A stretch of DNA of 41,639 bases from a virus, in IMG/VR virus record IMGVR_UViG_3300008117_000407, positions 1 through 41,639 of that record; one strand, written 5' to 3'. A program made the position numbers and the translations under genes. Shown one piece after another: positions 36,601 to 41,639 of this stretch. Numbering within the stretch: position 1 is the stretch's first letter; every line of letters begins with the position of its first letter. The notes under the pieces were generated by a model. The model was not told the origin of the DNA. It saw nothing but the letters and a program-made list of their open reading frames with translations, and made no database searches.

Positions 36601-38362
36601 AATGATCCGTATCCGCAAAGAGATGGCAGAATCTGGTCTTGAGAAGCGAATAATGGATTTTCATACCAAAGGTCTTGACGGAGATAACCTTAAAGCAGCT
36701 ACTGTAAACGCAAAAAAAGAAATTGTTTCTATTACAGAAGAGTTAGCAAAGAACCGAGTGCTTGCTTTTGTAGATAACCCAGCAGTGCGTAGCCAGTTGG
36801 CTATGGCAAGCCGTAACTTTGCTCGATTCTATCGTGCCACTGAAGATTTCTATCGTCGTGTTTACAGAACTGTACGTTACAATCCAGAGTCAATTCAACG
36901 ATTAGCACTTACCTACGAAGGTGTGACACATTCTGGCTTCGTACAGCAGGATGACAACGGAGATTCCTACTTCTTCTACCCAGGATTAACTCCTGTGTAC
37001 AAGGTTATGAGTGATGTAGCACAATTCTTTGGTTCTCCAGAGTCTTTCAAAACACCAATGCCTGTTGAATTTAGTGGTAAGATAAATATGCTTACCCCTT
37101 CTATGAACCCAGACTCATTATTCCCTACATTTGCTGGTCCTTTAGCAGCAGTTCCAATGAAGTTTATCTTCAATGCAGTACCAGCACTAGATAAGTTTGA
37201 AAAAAGAATCCTCGGCGTATATGCAGAAGATCAACCAATGATTAATGCTATATTCCCTGCACACCTAAGTAGATTCATTGCTACACTTGATCGTAATGAG
37301 CGTCAGTCTCAGTATGCTTCAGCCTTCCGTAAGGCAGCAACATACTTACAGGCTACAGGTCACGGTATTGAGCCAAAGTACAACCCAGCAACTGGTGAAT
37401 TTGAAGCCCCATCTCCTGCTGAGGTAAATGCTTTTAAGGAAAAACTTGGTTCTGCAACAGTAAGCGTTCTAGCAGTTCGCTTTATCTTTGGATTCTTTGC
37501 CCCAGCTTCACCACAGGTGACGCTTAAGTCTGAAATGGCTGATTGGGCTAGAGCTAATGAGCGTGTTAACTTCAAGCAGGTATTTAATAACCTTATTACC
37601 CAGTACAACGGAAGCCTTGATAAGGCTATGGGTGAATGGCTACGTCTATACCCAGATGAGATGCCATACACAGTATCTGAATCAGATGATAACGTCGTTC
37701 CGGTGGTGCGTGCTGTAGCAGATACCACTAAATGGATTGATAAGAACGCTAGTCTGCTCAAGGCTTACCCACAGGCTGCTCCGTTCTTGATGCCAAAGGT
37801 AGGCGAGTTTGATTTTGAAGCATACCGCCTGCTCTTTAAGTCTGGAATTAAGTACAGCAAAACCATTGATAACTTCTTGCAAGATACACAGGCTGCTCGT
37901 GATATCCAGTTCTACTACGATCAAAAAGATTTATACGAAGAAGAACTTACCCAAACCTATAGCGATTCTCAAAAGACTCGATTGAAGGAACAATGGGATG
38001 TATGGGCAAGACAATTCAAGGGAGCACGTCCAGTGCTTCAGGATGAATTGGCAGAAGGTGGAGATCGTCAGCGAGCACGTCAACGTTCTTACGAAGACTT
38101 GCAGAATATGCTAAATGGCCCACAGGCTGCCGAAGCACGCAAAGCAGATCAGAAGGCATTTGATGCAATTAAGCAAATGTCAGACATCTTTAACAATTAC
38201 GAATATAGCCGTGATCTTGTAGTGGGTTCTAGCGCTAATGCTTTGGCATATAAAGATCTATTAAAGCAGAACACAAAAACAGAACTTGAAAAGATAGCAT
38301 CTACAAATCCGAACGCTGAAGATGCTTACTATGTTCTCTTCTCAAGACTAATTGGAGATTAA
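33620..38362 (+). CDS. Giant virion protein, candidate DNA-ejection protein (1580 aa)
   Basis: Largest gene of the genome. Mostly helical, with repeated charged and Ala-rich segments and no clear membrane segment apart from moderately hydrophobic patches (LLGGWVLGTLAGPRFVI near 630-650; VSVLAVRFIFGFFAPAS near 1280-1295). Coding capacity and size recall internal ejection proteins of short-tailed phages such as T7 gp16, but the position between portal and capsid is unusual and no enzymatic motif stands out. A tape-measure protein is the main alternative. Confidence 0.6.
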   Translation: MSSINIKAAATQAQLNANEKKQIDSLSKLVDTHKSLLDLPAKQAVQKFSQLPQEQKDALVTFNGTDPEKKRGFWGSAWHYTGGAALEGLQEASDFMTRLYRFSRLDVEQLEKEKGDLGGISGLKTAWEATGDNGENLFDTRRIEKAKAKFTPDRISVAIKASNGIPLDEIIATGTEAEKQIASKASKKQDPLFQDAYDAVVAAKFSPGRDVANALLPESLEGTGFLYKGISGTVDALYRFRTDPLLILGKAKQAYDAANYSLMKIVGNNQKVDQVFTNPNVVNFFNTYGKELDTLKTARASKDIKAATDAATRLKRIAPEFGPAAIDEFIRAGIKDAPTAKNYLANNVDVKKILAGQPARQTPLIPRLDAARKARIAFYTGASKVIDIDKSGRKIVAALYGTEPQYADIATGLNEATTLRETAFQAGLRPQDIPNRIAELEGFISKFKGPTGVIRMPLDVIQGRIDRFSAKFTTIPYFKDGFFDVMSDNASDQVYRVARLANSRYHSKMIAEAFAAGSEGQRKQIFVGLWNTVAEIRGVSKASAGKTYMDEFAGKGLEKKYAADIVVDGVNKGNPAQFGDQQLALFPYQLSSAIAVPKIIDLDRLAVRSGIINKMLGLSHQKWADTLLGGWVLGTLAGPRFVIRNATEDLMAHLAIGDSPWGLAQGRTLSTRIRLSKGLTAEDKISQVVKKTAKLDVESGELGVINKLVRRKDLKKYASLVRQAQTPEDVRKVMADAILNDGVGKFMDKKGAEYIAEIAQYGYLDDTLRSIAEGSKNALSGADQYIQATNDVAKYGKMAAIEIDGIAYRQALGESGFTEFNPVANQQNRISWLVQLGVTSTDDLAQIAVKYLDDEVKALSEMRTYLANLTEAERLRFQLYDPSVGGNTVVHAKKAYDAVRNLYSKRNGDINEDLLAKVRTLGADGEYVVSTKNLSLEDLPDKMNTNLTPEFISGPTLVPVAEADNFVASLSQRAWDGMGEANARFSREPIVINEMIRIRKEMAESGLEKRIMDFHTKGLDGDNLKAATVNAKKEIVSITEELAKNRVLAFVDNPAVRSQLAMASRNFARFYRATEDFYRRVYRTVRYNPESIQRLALTYEGVTHSGFVQQDDNGDSYFFYPGLTPVYKVMSDVAQFFGSPESFKTPMPVEFSGKINMLTPSMNPDSLFPTFAGPLAAVPMKFIFNAVPALDKFEKRILGVYAEDQPMINAIFPAHLSRFIATLDRNERQSQYASAFRKAATYLQATGHGIEPKYNPATGEFEAPSPAEVNAFKEKLGSATVSVLAVRFIFGFFAPASPQVTLKSEMADWARANERVNFKQVFNNLITQYNGSLDKAMGEWLRLYPDEMPYTVSESDDNVVPVVRAVADTTKWIDKNASLLKAYPQAAPFLMPKVGEFDFEAYRLLFKSGIKYSKTIDNFLQDTQAARDIQFYYDQKDLYEEELTQTYSDSQKTRLKEQWDVWARQFKGARPVLQDELAEGGDRQRARQRSYEDLQNMLNGPQAAEARKADQKAFDAIKQMSDIFNNYEYSRDLVVGSSANALAYKDLLKQNTKTELEKIASTNPNAEDAYYVLFSRLIGD

Positions 38363-38363
38363 A

Positions 38364-39488
38364 ATGGCAGAGAAACCAGCGTTTTACAACAACTGGAAAG
38401 GTGGCTCAGTCCCAACTGGGTCAACTATGTCTGGCGCAAGCCAGGATCCTTACGGTGGTTTTAAAGATCAACAGAGTAGCGGTGTTCAGGGAACTGTAGA
38501 TCCTGCTGTAGAAGTCTATAATATGCCTGAAGCAGAGCGTAGAGAGTTGGCAAGACTCCTTAAGAACGCTGGTTTCAAAGTACCAACCACCGGAAAATAC
38601 TCAGACTCTCTAGTCAATGCTTATGCAGAAGCACTGCAATCTGCTGTATTGCAATCAACAAGATTAAACAAAGACTTCTCACTTCGAGAGTATCTAACTC
38701 AAGAAGCACTTCCTTCTGAAGTAGGACCGCAACAACCTTCAATCCGTGAAGATATTACTATCTGGGACCCAACCAAGATTGCTGGAGTTGTCCAAGATCT
38801 ATCTGTTAAATTGCTTGGACGCGAAGCTAACCCTGAAGAAGTTACCTATATCGCTGATAAGTTAACTAAGGCGCAGAAGAAGGCAGCCAAAAGAACCCAG
38901 TACGTTACCAAAAATGGCAAGTTGACAGCAACTGTTAGTGGTGGTCTTGACGAAGAACAGTTCCTTGTTGATCTAATTCAAAAAGACAAGAAGTTTGCTC
39001 CTGAGATTAAAGCACTTCAGGCTAGAAAAGCAACAGCAGAAGCAAGTGAGGCTGAAGGTACACGCCAAGAACTTATGAAGACAGCCCTTGCCAATGGAGT
39101 CAATTTAGATCCAGATTCTATTACAAGTTTTGAACAACGCTTAAAGGCTGGAGAAGATATAACTGCAATTAAAAACTCCATTCGTGAGATTGCATCCTTG
39201 GGTATGCCAGATAATGTAAAAAAGTTAATTGCAACAGGAGTGGATTTGTCTACAATTTACTCTCCTTACAAGCGTGCAATGGCATCAAGTTTAGATTTAG
39301 ACCCAAACACAATTTCATTAGATGACCCAACACTTCGTATGGCTATTGGGCCTGATAAGGAAATGTCTTTGTACGATTACCGAAAGGCTATACGTCAAGA
39401 CAACCGTTGGAAATACTCACAAGAAGCCAACGATGAGGTAGATGCAATGATTAATCAAGTTAAACGCGACTTTGGATTTATGGGGTAA
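38364..39488 (+). CDS. Unknown virion-associated protein, 374 aa
   Basis: Start at 38364, with GGAG seven bases upstream inside the preceding gene's end. Disordered Gly/Ser start (GGSVPTGSTMSGASQDPYGG). Helical body with ELARLLKNAGFKVPTTGKYS, LLGREANPEEVTYIADKLTK, then long helices. Probably an internal core partner of the giant protein. Confidence 0.6.
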   Translation: MAEKPAFYNNWKGGSVPTGSTMSGASQDPYGGFKDQQSSGVQGTVDPAVEVYNMPEAERRELARLLKNAGFKVPTTGKYSDSLVNAYAEALQSAVLQSTRLNKDFSLREYLTQEALPSEVGPQQPSIREDITIWDPTKIAGVVQDLSVKLLGREANPEEVTYIADKLTKAQKKAAKRTQYVTKNGKLTATVSGGLDEEQFLVDLIQKDKKFAPEIKALQARKATAEASEAEGTRQELMKTALANGVNLDPDSITSFEQRLKAGEDITAIKNSIREIASLGMPDNVKKLIATGVDLSTIYSPYKRAMASSLDLDPNTISLDDPTLRMAIGPDKEMSLYDYRKAIRQDNRWKYSQEANDEVDAMINQVKRDFGFMG

Positions 39489-39490
39489 AT

Positions 39491-40732
39491 ATGACAACAG
39501 CACCAGAAGACCGTATTCGTGAAATAGCTTCTCTGCCTAAAAGAACAACTCAATCTGTAACCCAACAGTCAGTTAATCTTAACCCTAATATGGAAGCAAC
39601 AGCAGAAGATCGTATTCGTGAGATAGCTGCTTTGCCTAAAAGAACCGTTCAATCTGACCCTAATCCTAATATGGCAGTACTGGGTGCAGAACAATACCCA
39701 ATGGCTGAGATCACTACCAACACAGGTGAAAAAGTTATGGTTTACACCGGTGGTCCACTTGCTGGTCGAGATAAAGATGGTAACTTTCCTATCCAAGCCA
39801 CAGCACCATTTACACCTAGCGGTGACGGTGGCGGCAGTGGTGCTGGTGTTGGTGCTGGTGTTGGTACTGGTGCTGGTATTAGTGGAGAAATGTCCGATGC
39901 CTATAAGCGTCTTTTTGATGAATTTAATGCTCTCGGACTAGGTGCCTTGGTAGAAGACTCTAAAGATCTTCTTATGAAGGCAACGTCTATATCGCAAATG
40001 CCAGATGCTTTGCGTAATACAAAAGCATATATGACTCGATTTTCTGCTAACGATGCTCGTATCAAAGCTGGCTTAACAGCCCTTAGCCCTGCATCTTATA
40101 TTGCAATGGAAGATAAGTACCAAGAAGTAATGCGTCAATATGGACTGCCTGAAAGTTACTACGCTACTGGAACATATGGCAAACAAGAAGGTTTTGAAAA
40201 GTTAATAGCTAGTGATGTTAGCAATGTAGAATTACGTGATCGTTTATCGGAAGCACAGGATCGAGTGCTCAAGGCTAATCCAGAAGTTCTCAAGGCTCTC
40301 AAAGATTTTTATCCAGATATCAAAAACGGAGATATCTTGGCATACACACTTGATCCAAAGAACGCTATCAAAGATATCCAACGCAAAGTAACTGCCGCTG
40401 AAATTGGTGGAGCAGCCCTTCAACAACAGGGTCTAACAACCAGCCTTGCAAGAGCAGAAGAACTACAGAGATACGGCGTAGATAAAACAGCAGCTACTGA
40501 AGGTTATTCTATGATCGGTGGTGGGTTACAACGTGGATCAGAACTTGCTGCGATCTACGGAGAAGATCCATATACTCAAGCAACTGCTGAGTCAGACATA
40601 TTTAATGTTTCTGGTGCTCAAGAAGCACGTAAGCAACGTAAAAAGATTACTGGACTTGAAAAGGCTACCTTCGGTGGTAAATCTGGATTAACCGGTGGAG
40701 CACTAGCACGAGACCGCGCAGGCGGAATATAA
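39491..40732 (+). CDS. Unknown virion-associated protein with N-terminal repeat, 413 aa
   Basis: The N-terminus carries two copies of EDRIREIA(S/A)LPKRT(T/V)QS (residues about 6-22 and 39-55). A Gly-rich linker (GDGGGSGAGVGAGVGTGAGI) separates this from a helical domain with AYKRLFDEFNALGLGALVED and later helices (RAEELQRYGVDKTAATEGYS). Follows the previous gene by 2 bases and probably belongs to the same inner-virion complex. Confidence 0.6.
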   Translation: MTTAPEDRIREIASLPKRTTQSVTQQSVNLNPNMEATAEDRIREIAALPKRTVQSDPNPNMAVLGAEQYPMAEITTNTGEKVMVYTGGPLAGRDKDGNFPIQATAPFTPSGDGGGSGAGVGAGVGTGAGISGEMSDAYKRLFDEFNALGLGALVEDSKDLLMKATSISQMPDALRNTKAYMTRFSANDARIKAGLTALSPASYIAMEDKYQEVMRQYGLPESYYATGTYGKQEGFEKLIASDVSNVELRDRLSEAQDRVLKANPEVLKALKDFYPDIKNGDILAYTLDPKNAIKDIQRKVTAAEIGGAALQQQGLTTSLARAEELQRYGVDKTAATEGYSMIGGGLQRGSELAAIYGEDPYTQATAESDIFNVSGAQEARKQRKKITGLEKATFGGKSGLTGGALARDRAGGI

Positions 40733-40740
40733 CAGACCTG

Positions 40741-40764
40741 CCACTAGAACGACTGGCCTAGTGG
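40741..40764 (+). promoter_or_regulatory. Hairpin ahead of scaffold/capsid genes
   Basis: CCACTAG (40741-40747) pairs with CTAGTGG (40758-40764), just after the preceding stop. A second small CCAAT/ATTGG hairpin lies near 40798-40811. They occupy the 123-base gap before the scaffold gene; no T-run and no clear promoter. Possible mRNA processing site raising scaffold and capsid expression. Confidence 0.4.
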
Positions 40765-40855
40765 AGCGACAACAACACCAGGAGTCAGAGCCATACCCAA
40801 TCCCCATTGGAGTATGAGGCTGGCGAAATCAACTAACTGATAGGGAGAAGGACAT

Positions 40856-41329
40856 ATGTCCAATTACGAGTACGAGGATGACGACGACGATATCACTACA
40901 AGCGATTCGTCGAATGACCTTGTAAAGCAACTACGCAAGGCTTCAAAGCAAAAGGATAAAGAACTACAAGAGCTTCGTGCTCAGTTCGAAAACCTAAGCA
41001 AGGGCCAGCGCGAACGAGCAATTAAGGATGTCCTCGCATCTCGCGGGGTGAATGGCAAAATTGCTTCATTTATTCCGCAGGACATTGACCCAACTGAAGA
41101 GTCTTTGTCTAAATGGCTAGATGATTATGCCGATGTATTCGGTTTTGAATCAAGCCAAACCCAGGCAACACCTAATGTAGATCCAGCTCAGGCTGCTGCG
41201 TATAAGAGAATGACTAACACTGCAGATTCAGGCTCATCGCCAGAACATAACGCAGACATAATGCAAAAACTTCTCAATACAAACAGCCGTGAAGAGTTAG
41301 ATGAAGTCATTAGATTGTCTGGACTCTAA
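40856..41329 (+). CDS. Scaffold protein candidate, 157 aa
   Basis: Acidic N-terminus (YEYEDDDDDITTSDSSNDLV), then coiled coil (KQLRKASKQKDKELQELRAQ), a helical middle and a short C-terminal helical domain. This is the usual make-up of capsid scaffolds, and it sits immediately before the capsid gene. AGGGAGAAGGACAT upstream. Confidence 0.75.
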   Translation: MSNYEYEDDDDDITTSDSSNDLVKQLRKASKQKDKELQELRAQFENLSKGQRERAIKDVLASRGVNGKIASFIPQDIDPTEESLSKWLDDYADVFGFESSQTQATPNVDPAQAAAYKRMTNTADSGSSPEHNADIMQKLLNTNSREELDEVIRLSGL

Positions 41330-41360
41330 CATCCGATCCTAAACGAAAGGCTAGACCCAA

Positions 41361-41639
41361 ATGGCTATCCCAACAGGTACCCCTACCTCTAGCTCGACGA
41401 TCAGCAACCTCGTACAAGCAGCATACGATCAGTATGTAAGAATGGCGCTTCGCTCCATTCCTGTTATGCGTTCACTTGCCGACGTCAAGCCAGTGCAGCA
41501 GGCAATGCCAGGATCATCAGTTGTTTTCTCAATCTATTCAGATCTTGCACAAGCAACATCTACATTGACAGAAACATCAGATGTATCTTCCATTGCTCTC
41601 GGTAACCCTTCACAGGTTACAGTAACTCTGAACGAATAC
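41361..41639 (+). CDS. Major capsid protein, 5' portion
   Basis: First 93 codons: MAIPTGTPTSSSTISNLVQA, then AYDQYVRMALRSIPVMRSLA and PGSSVVFSIY. Continues at base 88 across the join (see 1-990). Preceded by GAAAGG. Confidence 0.85.
   Translation, partial: MAIPTGTPTSSSTISNLVQAAYDQYVRMALRSIPVMRSLADVKPVQQAMPGSSVVFSIYSDLAQATSTLTETSDVSSIALGNPSQVTVTLNEY
41553..41639. repeat. Terminal direct repeat, right copy (circular join)
   Basis: Exact copy of bases 1-87. Removing one copy leaves a circle of 41552 bp. Confidence 0.95.

Overview
The window is the complete genome of a tailed bacteriophage in circularised form. Its first 87 bases are repeated exactly as its last 87 bases (41553-41639), and the reading frame of the major capsid gene runs across that join, so the unique circle is 41552 bp. 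The gene set points to an actinobacterial host, probably one of the low-GC freshwater lineages. It includes a WhiB-type iron-sulphur regulator, a proteasome/HslV-like Ntn hydrolase and several small protein types familiar from actinophages. No integrase, repressor or tRNA was found, so a lytic lifestyle is inferred. There is a portal and an N4-gp56-like capsid, but no recognisable tail-tube, sheath or tape-measure series, which suggests a short-tailed (podovirus-like) virion.

Layout. (1) Structural operon, + strand, 29032 through the circle join to 14669. It runs from a small basic protein, large terminase and portal through small proteins, a 1580-aa virion protein and two further virion candidates to scaffold, major capsid, head accessory proteins and a collagen-like protein. 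It continues with three glycine-rich adhesin-like paralogues, a glycosyltransferase, an adaptor and fibre proteins (including three beta-rich paralogues), a large tail protein, and lysis genes (holin candidate, M15 peptidase, second holin candidate). It ends at a strong terminator at 14694-14735. (2) A two-gene minus-strand unit, 15410-14813 (zinc-ribbon protein, HNH nuclease), with its own terminator. (3) Replication and regulation operon, + strand, 15536-22424. It encodes the proteasome-like hydrolase, a RecB/Cas4-like nuclease, WhiB, a RecA-fold helicase-like ATPase, a resolvase-like nuclease, a primase split into CHC2 and TOPRIM proteins, a DUF1599 protein, an adenine methyltransferase-like protein, a sigma factor-like protein, another nuclease-like protein and an FmdB-type zinc ribbon. 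(4) Minus-strand operon, 28249-22489, of 24 mostly tiny genes packed end to end. Recognisable members are a two-domain-sized sliding clamp and a membrane-anchored transglycosylase; many others are mini zinc-ribbon proteins. (5) A 780-bp non-coding control region, 28250-29031, between the divergent operons. It holds a minus-strand promoter, phased repeats, two iteron sets, a CRP-type palindrome and about 215 bases of consecutive hairpins.

How it fits together. The phage encodes its own primase, helicase-like ATPase and sliding clamp but no visible DNA polymerase, so it probably recruits the host replicative polymerase. WhiB, the sigma-like protein and the CRP-type site suggest control through host-type transcription machinery. 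The main novelty candidates are the structured control region, the leaderless proteasome-like gene, and the dense operon of mini-proteins built around a repeated ribosome-binding/stop/start module.
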